DNA from: Thermoplasmata archaeon | GTDB taxonomy: Archaea; Thermoplasmatota; DTKX01; JAHFTX01 | Assembly: GCA_023265395.1 (NCBI GenBank) | Contig: JAHFTX010000024.1 | Span: forward strand, 1-44,372 | Direction of reading: 5' to 3' | Length of the DNA stretch: 44,372 nucleotides | Shown here: in pieces, positions 1-7,453 of the stretch | Numbering within the stretch: the stretch's first letter is position 1 | Layout: each line of letters opens with the position of its first letter | Notes under the pieces: model-generated | What the model saw: only the letters and a program-made list of their open reading frames with translations | What the model was told of the DNA's origin: nothing | Database searches by the model: none | Made by a program: the position numbers and the translations under genes

Positions 1-1379
1 ACAGCGCCTCGGCGACCCGTGACGCCAGCGACGTCTCGGTGACGGTCAACGTCAACGAGGTCGACGCGGCCAACGGCACCACCGGGACCCCGGGGGACCA
101 CGGGATCTTCCAAGGCTCCGTGGACGCCCCCAGCGACATCGCCATCGGCGACGAGTGGACCGGTTGGGTCAACTGGACCACGGTCGCCGCGGATGTCGGG
201 AGCTGGACCTGGGACGCGTGGGTCCTCGAGGACGCCGACGTGGCAGCCTTCTGGATCGCCGACGATGACATCACCATCGGACCAGTGCCGGCCCCCAAGT
301 ACGAGATCACCTCTATCGTGGACCCGACCCCGGCCGTCTCGGACGATGTCGGTGACAGCCAGGATGTCAACGTGACCGTGACGGTCAAGAACATCGGGAA
401 CGCCGGTGGCATGCCCACCGTCGCCATCTACGATGCTGCCGACATGGTCACCATCCTCGACAGCGAGGCCGCCAACGTCACGCTGGCCCCCGGGGCATCC
501 TGGGAGGTCAACCTGACCCTGACCGCGGTCACTGCCGAGAACGACACCCTGTGGTTGCTCAACGTCACTGCCGGCGAAGCCGGCAACAAGGTGACGGCCC
601 CGACCAACTTCACCATCCCTGGTGACAAGGACGAGGCGGATGTCGGGATCGACTCGGTGGCAGTGTTGCCAGCGACGGTGGAGGTCGGCCAAGGCCACTT
701 CGCCATCACGGTGGCAGCCACCAACCACGGCGATGCCAACGCGACGGACTTCGCGGTCGAGATCTGGGCGACCCCCGACACGGGGGCCAACATCTCTGCC
801 GGCACCGTCACCTTCGACGACTTGGCACCCGGCGCCTCGGGCAGCCAGTCGCTGAACTTCACCCCCACTGCAGGGCATGTGGGCGGGTGGACCTTCTGGG
901 TGATGGATGGCGACGCAACGGTCGCGGCGACCAAGGTCACCGTGACCCCTGCCCTGACGGCCAGCCTGACGGTCAACGTGACCTCGGGCGACATCAAGGG
1001 CCAGGTCGCTGCCGGAGCCAAGAAGACCGCCAAGGTCAGCGTCGAGGTCAAGAACACCGGGACCGGGACCGTGACCGACGTCAACGTCACCATCTCTGAT
1101 GGGACGACGACCTTGGCGTCCGACACGTCCATCGCCAGCCTCGCTCCGGGCGAGTCCAAGACCGTCGAACTGACGGTCAAGGTCAAGCCCAAGAAGCAGA
1201 CGCTGACGGTCGCGGCCGTGGGCAAGTTCCGCGGCAACGACATCACGGCCGGCGCCGCAGCCGGCGGATCGGCGACGGTCACCAACAAGGTCACGGAGAC
1301 GACCCCCGGCTTCGAGGGTGTCGTGTTCGTGGCTGCGGTCGTGGTCGCTCTGGCGATCCTGCGCCGCAAGCGCAAGTGA
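1..1379 (+). CDS. C-terminal part of a CARDB-like surface protein with PGF-CTERM
   Basis: The reading frame is open to the left edge of the window, so this is the end of a larger gene; the GTG at position 39 is unlikely to be the real start. The visible 450 or so residues form repeated beta-rich modules of CARDB type, rich in Asn-x-Thr sequons, for example around positions 300-600, 640-930 and 960-1250. The C-terminus is a PGF-CTERM tail: Thr-Pro-Gly-Phe-Glu-Gly, a hydrophobic helix, then RRKRK. In known systems archaeosortase A processes this signal and the protein is anchored to the outer face of the membrane through a lipid. The protein is therefore probably an S-layer-associated or adhesive surface protein. 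The ligand is unknown. A 12-bp hairpin follows about 30 nt after the stop. Confidence 0.85.
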   Translation, partial: SASATRDASDVSVTVNVNEVDAANGTTGTPGDHGIFQGSVDAPSDIAIGDEWTGWVNWTTVAADVGSWTWDAWVLEDADVAAFWIADDDITIGPVPAPKYEITSIVDPTPAVSDDVGDSQDVNVTVTVKNIGNAGGMPTVAIYDAADMVTILDSEAANVTLAPGASWEVNLTLTAVTAENDTLWLLNVTAGEAGNKVTAPTNFTIPGDKDEADVGIDSVAVLPATVEVGQGHFAITVAATNHGDANATDFAVEIWATPDTGANISAGTVTFDDLAPGASGSQSLNFTPTAGHVGGWTFWVMDGDATVAATKVTVTPALTASLTVNVTSGDIKGQVAAGAKKTAKVSVEVKNTGTGTVTDVNVTISDGTTTLASDTSIASLAPGESKTVELTVKVKPKKQTLTVAAVGKFRGNDITAGAAAGGSATVTNKVTETTPGFEGVVFVAAVVVALAILRRKRK

Positions 1380-1408
1380 TCGCGTAGCGACACATCGCAA
1401 CGGACCAA

Positions 1409-1436
1409 GCGGGAGGGGGAGCGATCCCCCTCCCGC
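1409..1436. terminator. GC-rich hairpin between convergent genes
   Basis: A perfect 12-bp stem (GCGGGAGGGGGA pairing with TCCCCCTCCCGC) closes a GCGA loop, a GNRA-type tetraloop. It starts 30 nt after the stop of the surface-protein gene and 49 nt before the stop of the converging dehydrogenase gene. No U-tract follows directly on either strand. It may therefore be a 3'-end stabilising or bidirectional termination structure rather than a classical archaeal U-rich terminator. Confidence 0.5.
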
Positions 1437-1484
1437 ACCCCCCATCCTTCTTCGGACCTTCTGCAGGCCAGCGCAGCGGCTGCC

Positions 1485-2237
1485 TCAGGTGCGTCCGCCG
1501 TCGACGCGCAGCACCGCCCCGGTGACGTAGCCCGAGGCCGGCGAGCAGAGGTAGACCACCGCCGGGGCCACCTCCTGTGGCCCTGCCCAGCGTCGCTGCC
1601 AGGTGCCCTGGGCGATGGCGTCGGAGGTGAGCAGGTCATCGCCATACCCCCGTGCCGTCATGGCGGTGCGTATGGGTCCTGGGGCGATGGCGTTGACCAG
1701 GATGTCGGGAGCGACTTCCTGGGCCACCGACCGCGTCAGGGCGATCAGCGCCGCCTTGGAGGCGCAGTAGAGGGAGGCATCGGGGATGGGGTCGATCCCG
1801 ACCACCGACGCGATGTTGACGATCCGCCCACCCTTGGGCAGCCGGGGGATGGCCGCGCGCATCAGCAGGTAGGGACCGCGCACGTTGGTGTCCATCACCA
1901 GGTCGTAGTCTGCCGTCGTGGCGAACTGCAGGTGGCCTTGCACGAGCACGCCGGCATTGTTGACCAGCGCATCGAGGGTGCCGAAGCGTTCGAGGGTGTG
2001 GCGGACCGCCTCCTTGGCGGCCGCAGCGTCACGGACATCGGCCCGCACCGTCGTCAGGCGGTCGCCCGCTCCCGCCGCGGCTGCCGCCTGCTCCCGGTGT
2101 GCCGCGCCCGCGGCATCCTGCCGATAGGTCAGGCACACGCAGGCGCCGGCGTCCAACAGGGCGGCAGCGGCAGCGGCGCCGATGCCACGGCTCCCGCCGC
2201 TGAGGAGCACCACCTTTCCCTCCAAGGGTGCAGGCAT
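1485..2237 (-). CDS. Short-chain dehydrogenase/reductase (SDR)
   Basis: A 250-residue classical SDR and NAD(P)-dependent oxidoreductase of unknown substrate. The N-terminal Rossmann motif reads GGSRGIG, the NNAG motif follows the fourth strand, and the catalytic Ser with Tyr-x-x-x-Lys appears as YCASK. The C-terminus ends with the usual SGYVTG...VDGG segment. The frame can be extended upstream to a TTG at 2318. I prefer the ATG at 2237 because the fold begins there, and a TTATCG box lies about 25 nt upstream, which suits a leaderless transcript. The family includes beta-ketoacyl-ACP reductases and sugar or alcohol dehydrogenases, and the context (a divergent surface protein) does not choose between them. 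Confidence 0.85.
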   Translation of the reverse strand: MPAPLEGKVVLLSGGSRGIGAAAAAALLDAGACVCLTYRQDAAGAAHREQAAAAAGAGDRLTTVRADVRDAAAAKEAVRHTLERFGTLDALVNNAGVLVQGHLQFATTADYDLVMDTNVRGPYLLMRAAIPRLPKGGRIVNIASVVGIDPIPDASLYCASKAALIALTRSVAQEVAPDILVNAIAPGPIRTAMTARGYGDDLLTSDAIAQGTWQRRWAGPQEVAPAVVYLCSPASGYVTGAVLRVDGGRT

Positions 2238-2353
2238 GGGCGCGCCCAGGGCGGCATCGACGATAAGGGTGCCCCGGGGCAGTCCGCCCCCACCGGCTCC
2301 TACAGGAAAGCCTTTCAACCGCGGCGCGTCCTGCGTGCGCTGCAGGGGTCTCG

Positions 2354-4039
2354 ATGGCCAAGGGATTCCACTTCGGGTTGCGCGGACGGCGGCGCCGCCA
2401 CGGCGGTGGCGTGCTCGAGGCCGGCGTCGGCTCCGGCCCTCGAATCCCGATCCCGTTTGGGGGTGGTCCGCGGCGGCGGATCCTCCAGGTGATCGCCATC
2501 GCCATCGTCCTGGTGCTGCTGTTGGTGGCGCTGCTCAACGCCTCCACCACCCCGACCTCGCGGCCGCACGGCCCGAGCTCACCCGACCTGCCCGTCGAGG
2601 CGACCCTGCGCTGCGACCCCGAGTGCAACGTCAACGTCAAGGCAGGCCCCTTTGGCACCAACGAGCCCTCGGTGGCCATCTCCCCGACCAACCCGCTCAA
2701 CATCGTCGGCGGCGCCAACGACTACAACACCCCCAACGGCGACGCCTGGCTGGGGGTCTACGCCTCCGATGACGCCGGGCGCACCTGGCAGACCAACCTC
2801 ATCCCCGGCTACCCCGGGTGCGGCGTGCGGGACAGCTCCTACCCGCTCACCGAGTGCTTGCGCTCCCCGCTGTATGGCTTCCAGGGGGCAGGCGATGCCG
2901 TGGTCGCCTTCGACAGCAACGGGGCGGTCTACGCCTCGGGGATCGCCTTCAAGCGCGTCAACGGGGCCATCGTCAAGAAGGACAGCGCGATCTTCGTCGC
3001 CAAGAGTACCGACGGCGGTCACACCTGGCCCGCGTCGGACGTCCACCTGGTGATCGTCGCCCTTGCGCCCAAGCAGGTCACCTTCCACGACAAGGAGTGG
3101 ATGGCGGTCGACCCCACCGATGGCACGATCTACCTGACCTGGACCATCTTCAACGCGTTTGCCGTCTCCAACATCGTCTCCTCGCACTCGAGCAACGGCG
3201 GCGCCACCTGGAGCCGCCCGGTGGTGGTCTCGGAGCTCAGCAGCCTCGAGCTGCAGGTGCAGGGCTCCTACCTGCAGGTCGACGACAAGGGGACCGTCCA
3301 CGTCACGTGGATCGACTTCGGCGCCAACAAGGTCCGCTACTCGCGCTCGACCGACAAGGGGGTCAGCTTCTCGGCCGTCCGGGACATCTCCGACGTCCAA
3401 CCCATCCCCGGCAGCCCCTCCAACGGCACCTACCGCACGCCGACGCTGCCGCAGCTGGCGGTGGACCGGTACCCGACCTCCCCCTACTACGGCAGCGTCT
3501 ACGTCATCTGGAACGACGCCCGGTTGGGCGACGCGGACATCTTCATGGTCACCAGCCGCGACGGTGGCGACAGCTGGGGCGACGCTGCGCGCGTCAACAT
3601 CGACCCGATGGAGAATGGCGCCGACCAGTTCTTCCCCAGCGCCTACGTCAGCCCCCAGGGCTACCTGCATGTGATGTTCTACGACCGCTCCTACGACTCC
3701 AACAACACGCTGCTCTCCATCACCTACGGCCTGAGCTTCAACGGCGGGCAGAACCTCTCGATCAGCTTCAATGCCACCGACGTCCAGTTCGACGGCAACG
3801 GCGGCGGCGGCTCGAGGCTGGGCCAGATCATCAGCAGCGGCGGGGCCTTCATCGGCGACTACCTCAACATCGCCGCCACCAACGACACCGCCTACATGCT
3901 CTGGTGCGACACCCGCAACGGCAGCCCCTCGGCGCACAACAGCGACCTCTACGGCGCGGCGGTCAACTTCACCACCGTCGGTGACGTGCAGGCCTACGTC
4001 GACCTCTACCTCAACACCACGGCCCCCAGCGGGCCGTGA
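2354..4039 (+). CDS. Membrane-anchored Asp-box (sialidase-fold) propeller protein
   Basis: A 561-residue protein with an Arg-rich cytosolic N-terminus, a single hydrophobic helix at about residues 44-61 and a large outer domain. Five Asp-box turns (S-x-D-x-G-x-T-W type) are visible near residues 137 (SDDAGRTW), 217 (STDGGHTW), 278 (SSNGGATW), 331 (STDKGVSF) and 400 (SRDGGDSW). These mark a beta-propeller of the BNR/sialidase fold. I cannot identify the arginine triad and acid residues of a true sialidase, so a structural or binding role is as likely as glycosidase activity. The gene is divergent from the SDR. It ends 6 nt before the convergent ferredoxin stop, so transcription of the two must meet there. 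Confidence 0.8.
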   Translation: MAKGFHFGLRGRRRRHGGGVLEAGVGSGPRIPIPFGGGPRRRILQVIAIAIVLVLLLVALLNASTTPTSRPHGPSSPDLPVEATLRCDPECNVNVKAGPFGTNEPSVAISPTNPLNIVGGANDYNTPNGDAWLGVYASDDAGRTWQTNLIPGYPGCGVRDSSYPLTECLRSPLYGFQGAGDAVVAFDSNGAVYASGIAFKRVNGAIVKKDSAIFVAKSTDGGHTWPASDVHLVIVALAPKQVTFHDKEWMAVDPTDGTIYLTWTIFNAFAVSNIVSSHSSNGGATWSRPVVVSELSSLELQVQGSYLQVDDKGTVHVTWIDFGANKVRYSRSTDKGVSFSAVRDISDVQPIPGSPSNGTYRTPTLPQLAVDRYPTSPYYGSVYVIWNDARLGDADIFMVTSRDGGDSWGDAARVNIDPMENGADQFFPSAYVSPQGYLHVMFYDRSYDSNNTLLSITYGLSFNGGQNLSISFNATDVQFDGNGGGGSRLGQIISSGGAFIGDYLNIAATNDTAYMLWCDTRNGSPSAHNSDLYGAAVNFTTVGDVQAYVDLYLNTTAPSGP

Positions 4040-4045
4040 GCCGCC

Positions 4046-4444
4046 TCACTGGACTGGCGGGAACGCCCCTTCGGCGCGCCAGGTGGGGTCTCGGCGCGGC
4101 TGGCGCCCATGGCCATAGTAGCCAGCCTCCAGGTCGGTGATGTGGATCGCTGTGACGGGGCAGCTGGTCTCGCAGGCGCCGCAGACGATGCAGGCGACCT
4201 CGTTGACCGGCGCACCCTTGCGCGCCGAGGTCGGGTGGCCCGGGGTGTCGATCCAGCGGATGGCATCGACGGGGCAGCAGTCGATGCAGGCCCCGTCGCC
4301 GATGCACAGGTCCATGTCCATGGCCACTTGGGTGCCGTGGATCCCCAGCTTGGTCGGGGGTGCATAGGGCGGACCCCAGATGTTGTATGCGTCGGTGCCG
4401 GCGACGATCTTGCGGTTGTCGTAGAACTTGGGGTCGATGCCCAT
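4046..4444 (-). CDS. Dicluster ferredoxin of the archaeal zinc-ferredoxin family, zinc site mostly lost
   Basis: A 132-residue electron carrier. The N-terminus (MGIDPKFYDNR, then LGIHGT) and the cluster regions match the 7Fe ferredoxins of Sulfolobus and Thermoplasma, which accept electrons from 2-oxoacid oxidoreductases. Cluster motif one is C47-IGDGA-C53-ID-CCP, with Asp50 where a fourth Cys would be, which favours a 3Fe-4S cluster there. Motif two is C85-IVC-GAC-ETSCP, a 4Fe-4S pattern. Cys56 just before the conserved Cys57 is extra. Aligned by eye to the remembered S. tokodaii sequence, zinc ligands His16, His19 and Asp76 are Thr, Tyr and Ala here, and only the His of GIHG remains. A 30-residue tail follows the family's usual end. 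The gene lies 71 nt downstream of the aconitase gene on the same strand. Confidence 0.9.
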   Translation of the reverse strand: MGIDPKFYDNRKIVAGTDAYNIWGPPYAPPTKLGIHGTQVAMDMDLCIGDGACIDCCPVDAIRWIDTPGHPTSARKGAPVNEVACIVCGACETSCPVTAIHITDLEAGYYGHGRQPRRDPTWRAEGAFPPVQ

Positions 4445-4515
4445 CCGACCGCGAGGACGGCTGGAGTGCCCTTAGCCCTTTCGCCGCCACCGTCAGGTGC
4501 ACGATCGGCGGGCCA

Positions 4516-6459
4516 CTAGGCGGCGGCGCCCGCACGGGGCTGCTGGGAGCGGGTGAGGTTGAGGAGCCCCCCGTGGAGCAGGATCTCCTTCTGCCGCTCC
4601 GAGAGGGCGAGGCTGACCCGGCAGCGGGTGCCCTTGGTCAGATTCTCGACGACGCCGCCGTCGGCTCGCAGCAGCGCCACGACGTCGCCGATCCGCAGCA
4701 CGTCGCCCTGGTCGATGGTCGCCAGGTCGGCGGCGTTGGAGAAGCGCAGGGGCAGGATGCCGAAGTTGACCAGGTTGTCGTGGTGGATGCGCGCGTAGCC
4801 GGTGGTGATGATCGCGCGCACCCCCAGGAACATCGGCGCCATCGCCGCGTGCTCGCGCGAGGAGCCCTGGCCGTAGTTGTCGCCGCCGATGACGAACCCT
4901 CCGCCGGCGCTGCGCGCGCGGGCCGGGAAGTCGGGGTCGACGCGCGTGAAGGTGTACTCGCTGATCGCCGGGATGTTGGAACGCAGCGGCAGGATCTTCG
5001 ACCCCGCGGGCAGGATGTGGTCGGTGGTGATGTTGTCGCCGACCTTGAGCAGCACCGCGCCCTCGATGCGACGGGGCAGCTCGGGAGCCACCGGCACCGG
5101 CTTGATGTTGGGGCCGCGGTGGATCTCCACGTCGCCTCCCGCCGGCGGCGGGATGAGCAGGTTGTCGTGCGTCAGGTAGCGCGTCGGCAGGGTGACCTTG
5201 GGTGGGGGGATCCCAAGGGTGCGCGGGTCGGTGAGCGTGCCCGTCAGGGCCGCGGCGGCGGCGACGGCGGGCGAGCAGAGGTAGACCTTGTCGTCGGGGG
5301 TGCCGCTGCGTCCGGAGAAGTTGCGGTTGAAGGTGCGCACGCTGATGCCATCGGTCGGGGGCGCCTGGCCCATGCCGATGCAGGGCCCACAGGCCGACTC
5401 GAGGATGCGCGCACCGGCGGCGATGTAGTCTGCCAACGTGCCATCCTGGGCGATCATCTCGTAGACCTGCTTCGACCCAGGGGTGACGGTCATGCTCAGC
5501 CCCGGCGCGATGGTCTTGCCCTTGAGCACCTCGGCGACCGTCTTGAGGTCGGTGTAGCTGGAGTTGGTACAGCTGCCCACGCACACCTGCGCCACGGGCA
5601 ACCCCGCGACCGACGAGACGGGGACGACGTTGTCGGGGCTGCTGGGCCGCGCAACCATCGGCTCGAGGGTGTCGAGGTCGATGACCACGAGCTCGTCATA
5701 GGTCGCGCCAGCATCGGCGCTCAATGGATGGAAGTCGGCGCTGCGACCTTGGGCGGTCAGATAGGCCTTGGTGCGCTCGTCGGAGGGGAAGACCGAGGTG
5801 GTCGCCCCCAGCTCGGCGCCCATGTTGGTGATGGTGGAGCGGTCCGGCACGCTCAAGGCGGCGACCCCCGGGCCGTGGTACTCGACGACCTTCCCGATTC
5901 CGCCCTTGACCGTCAGCCGCCGGAGGAGCTCGAGGATGATGTCCTTGGCCGAGACCCACGGCTGGAGCTGGCCCTCGAGGCGCACCCCAAGCACCTTGGG
6001 CATCTTCAGGTGGAAGGGACCACCGCCCATGGCGACAGCGACATCGAGCCCGCCGGCACCGATCGCCAGCATGCCCGCCCCGCCGCAGGTGGGGGTGTGG
6101 CTGTCGGAGCCCAGCAGCGTCTCACCTGGCGTGGAGAACCGCTCGAGGTGGACCTGGTGGCAGATGCCGTTGCCGGGGCGGCTGAAGTAGGCGCCAAAGC
6201 GCGCCGCCGAATCCTGCAGGAAGCGGTGGTCGTCGGCGTTCTCGAAGCCCGTCTGGAGCATGTTGTGGTCGATGTAGGAGACGGAGACCTTGGTGCGCAC
6301 CTTGGGGATGCCCATCGCCTCGAACTGCAGGTAGGCCATGGTGCCGGTGGCGTCCTGGGTCAGGGTCTGGTCGATGCGGATGGCGATCTCCTCGCCCGCG
6401 CGCAGCTTCCCGCTGACCAGGTGGGACGCGAGGATCTTGTGGACCAGGTTCTGAGCCAT
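4516..6459 (-). CDS. Aconitate hydratase, single-chain compact type
   Basis: A 647-residue aconitase that would interconvert citrate and isocitrate in the TCA cycle. Cluster-ligand cysteines occur in CVGSCTNSSYTD and in SACGPCIGMGQ. Substrate-binding motifs include GSDSHTPTCGG, NRNFSGRSG and, in the swivel domain, GGDNYGQGSSREHAA. The length and single-chain layout fit the compact 'Aquifex-type' aconitases rather than the 890-residue AcnA. The ATG at 6459 (MAQNLVHKIL) is preferred over the ATG at 6513 because the family starts there and a GAGGGAG ribosome site lies about 9 nt upstream. A CATAAAG box at 6523-6529 could give a leader of about 40 nt. The ferredoxin gene downstream may be co-transcribed, linking a TCA enzyme with an electron carrier for 2-oxoacid oxidation. 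Confidence 0.93.
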   Translation of the reverse strand: MAQNLVHKILASHLVSGKLRAGEEIAIRIDQTLTQDATGTMAYLQFEAMGIPKVRTKVSVSYIDHNMLQTGFENADDHRFLQDSAARFGAYFSRPGNGICHQVHLERFSTPGETLLGSDSHTPTCGGAGMLAIGAGGLDVAVAMGGGPFHLKMPKVLGVRLEGQLQPWVSAKDIILELLRRLTVKGGIGKVVEYHGPGVAALSVPDRSTITNMGAELGATTSVFPSDERTKAYLTAQGRSADFHPLSADAGATYDELVVIDLDTLEPMVARPSSPDNVVPVSSVAGLPVAQVCVGSCTNSSYTDLKTVAEVLKGKTIAPGLSMTVTPGSKQVYEMIAQDGTLADYIAAGARILESACGPCIGMGQAPPTDGISVRTFNRNFSGRSGTPDDKVYLCSPAVAAAAALTGTLTDPRTLGIPPPKVTLPTRYLTHDNLLIPPPAGGDVEIHRGPNIKPVPVAPELPRRIEGAVLLKVGDNITTDHILPAGSKILPLRSNIPAISEYTFTRVDPDFPARARSAGGGFVIGGDNYGQGSSREHAAMAPMFLGVRAIITTGYARIHHDNLVNFGILPLRFSNAADLATIDQGDVLRIGDVVALLRADGGVVENLTKGTRCRVSLALSERQKEILLHGGLLNLTRSQQPRAGAAA

Positions 6460-6522
6460 CGTCGTGCGCTCCCTCGGCGTCGGGCCCACCGAGCGGTTCC
6501 CACTCGCCCCCACCCCCTAAGA

Positions 6523-6529
6523 CTTTATG
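6523..6529 (-). promoter_or_regulatory. TATA-like box of the aconitase gene
   Basis: CATAAAG on the minus strand, 64-70 nt upstream of the aconitase ATG. The same bases overlap the ATG at 6527 of the divergent cysteine-cluster gene, so the two genes share a very short control region. Confidence 0.4.
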
Positions 6530-6979
6530 GCTGCGCGGGGCGTGCCGAAGGCTGCCAAGGGTGCGCGCGCTGCGCCCCCTGCGCAGCGCCGTATGGTCGA
6601 CCTCATCCCCATCGCTGCCATCGGTGGCGTCGCGGGCACCGCGATCGGCCTGGGGATCCCTGCCGCCAATGGGTCCTTCGCTCGGATGGCCAAGTACCAC
6701 GACGAGGCCTACGTCACGACGCAGCTGGTGCTCCGCCGCGGTGAGTGCCTGCCCGAGTGCGGCCGCTGCTGCGGCCCCAAGGTGCGCTGTCTGTTCCTGA
6801 CCCCTGGCACCCGTTGTGGGATCTACCCCATCCGCCCGGCCAACTGCCGCAACTTCCCCATCGACCAGCAGGACCTCGATGCCGCACGCTGCCCTGGGTT
6901 CTGGTTCGCCCCGGCGACGGCACCCTCCTTCAGCGTCGCCGACTCGCCCGCACGCGGGGGGCCAGCCCCGCTGGGCTAG
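6527..6979 (+). CDS. YkgJ-type cysteine-cluster protein
   Basis: A 150-residue protein with the zinc- or iron-chelating YkgJ/DUF3109-like signature. It has a CLPECGRCCG cluster (about residues 75-84), then CGIYPIRPANCRNFP, the classical 'C-x-IY-x-x-RP-x-x-CR-x-FP' motif, and a final Cys near residue 125. A weakly hydrophobic stretch, IPIAAIGGVAGTAIG, lies near residues 26-40. The biochemical role of the family is not settled; metal-cluster binding is inferred from the cysteines. The start is uncertain: ATG 6527 or ATG 6593 (MVDLIP). The second would fit a transcript from the TTTATGG element at 6524-6530. The tRNA-Gly gene follows 51 nt downstream. Confidence 0.75.
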   Translation: MAARGVPKAAKGARAAPPAQRRMVDLIPIAAIGGVAGTAIGLGIPAANGSFARMAKYHDEAYVTTQLVLRRGECLPECGRCCGPKVRCLFLTPGTRCGIYPIRPANCRNFPIDQQDLDAARCPGFWFAPATAPSFSVADSPARGGPAPLG

Positions 6980-6990
6980 GCCCGAAGGCC

Positions 6991-6997
6991 TTTGTAC
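6991..6997 (+). promoter_or_regulatory. TATA-like box upstream of tRNA-Gly
   Basis: TTTGTAC, ending 33 nt before the first base of tRNA-Gly, in the short gap after the cysteine-cluster gene. The spacing is plausible for an archaeal tRNA promoter. Confidence 0.35.
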
Positions 6998-7030
6998 CTC
7001 CGTCCCGCTGGCGAGGCGCACCGACGGTGC

Positions 7031-7101
7031 GCAGGCGTCGTCTAGTGGTAGGACGTTGGCCTTCCAAGCCAACAACCCGGGTTCGAATCCCGGCGCCTGC
7101 A
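7031..7101 (+). tRNA. tRNA-Gly (anticodon TCC)
   Basis: The acceptor stem GCAGGCG (7031-7037) pairs with CGCCTGC (7094-7100), with discriminator A. The D arm reads GTC-TAGTGGTAG-GAC. The anticodon stem TTGGC/GCCAA encloses CTTCCAA, giving anticodon TCC. The T arm is CCGGG-TTCGAAT-CCCGG. There is no intron and no encoded CCA. Confidence 0.97.
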
Positions 7102-7123
7102 CACCACCGTCGTCGATCGACAC

Positions 7124-7198
7124 GGGCTCGTGGGGTAGTTTGGCCAATCCTCCTAGCTTTGGGAGCTAGGGACCCCGATTCAAATTCGGGCGAGCCCA
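7124..7198 (+). tRNA. tRNA-Pro (anticodon TGG)
   Basis: The acceptor stem GGGCTCG (7124-7130) pairs with CGAGCCC (7191-7197), with discriminator A. The anticodon stem CTAGC/GCTAG encloses TTTGGGA, giving anticodon TGG. The T arm is CCCGA-TTCAAAT-TCGGG. There is no intron and no encoded CCA. It lies 22 nt after tRNA-Gly, probably on the same transcript. Confidence 0.96.
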
Positions 7199-7258
7199 TC
7201 CGAGGGCCTGTAGCGATGCCCTTGCCTCCGCCCAGTCACCCGCTCAGGCCGCGGCACC

Positions 7259-7264
7259 TTTATC
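7259..7264 (+). promoter_or_regulatory. TATA box of the small acidic ORF
   Basis: TTTATC in an otherwise GC-rich stretch, 45-50 nt upstream of the ATG at 7309. Transcription would begin near 7286 and leave a leader of about 20 nt carrying a GGTGAT ribosome site. Confidence 0.5.
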
Positions 7265-7308
7265 ATCGCCGTCGTCGCAATCGCGGTGCCGCCTTGGCGG
7301 GTGATACC

Positions 7309-7449
7309 ATGGAGAGCGGACGAAAGGTGTACCACGACGACCAGGAGCCCAAGCTCCTCCAGCGCAGCAAGGTGGAGCCCGCCGAGCCTGAGCACGACCT
7401 CGACCAGGTCCTCGATGAGGACCTCGACCTCGAACTCGACGAAGACTGA
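7309..7449 (+). CDS. 46-residue acidic protein
   Basis: A small ORF starting MESGRKVYHDD and ending in a run of Asp, Glu and Leu (LDEDLDLELDED). Support for a real gene: a TATA box at 7259-7264, a GGTGAT ribosome-binding sequence 4 nt before the ATG, and a strongly biased acidic product with a basic N-terminal third. It is convergent with the DHS-like gene, whose stop lies 4 nt beyond. I do not recognise the family. The charge pattern would suit a disordered tail that binds basic partners such as RNA-polymerase or ribosomal proteins, but that is only inference. Confidence 0.5.
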   Translation: MESGRKVYHDDQEPKLLQRSKVEPAEPEHDLDQVLDEDLDLELDED

Positions 7450-7453
7450 GGGC

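Noticed and set aside
2354-4039. Calling the Asp-box protein a sialidase
   Set aside because: Asp-boxes occur in many propellers. I could not identify the catalytic Arg triad, Tyr and Glu needed for that claim.
4360-6744. Long plus-strand ORF antisense to aconitase
   Set aside because: The aconitase frame is unmistakable and the antisense product has no recognisable motif; a composition artefact.
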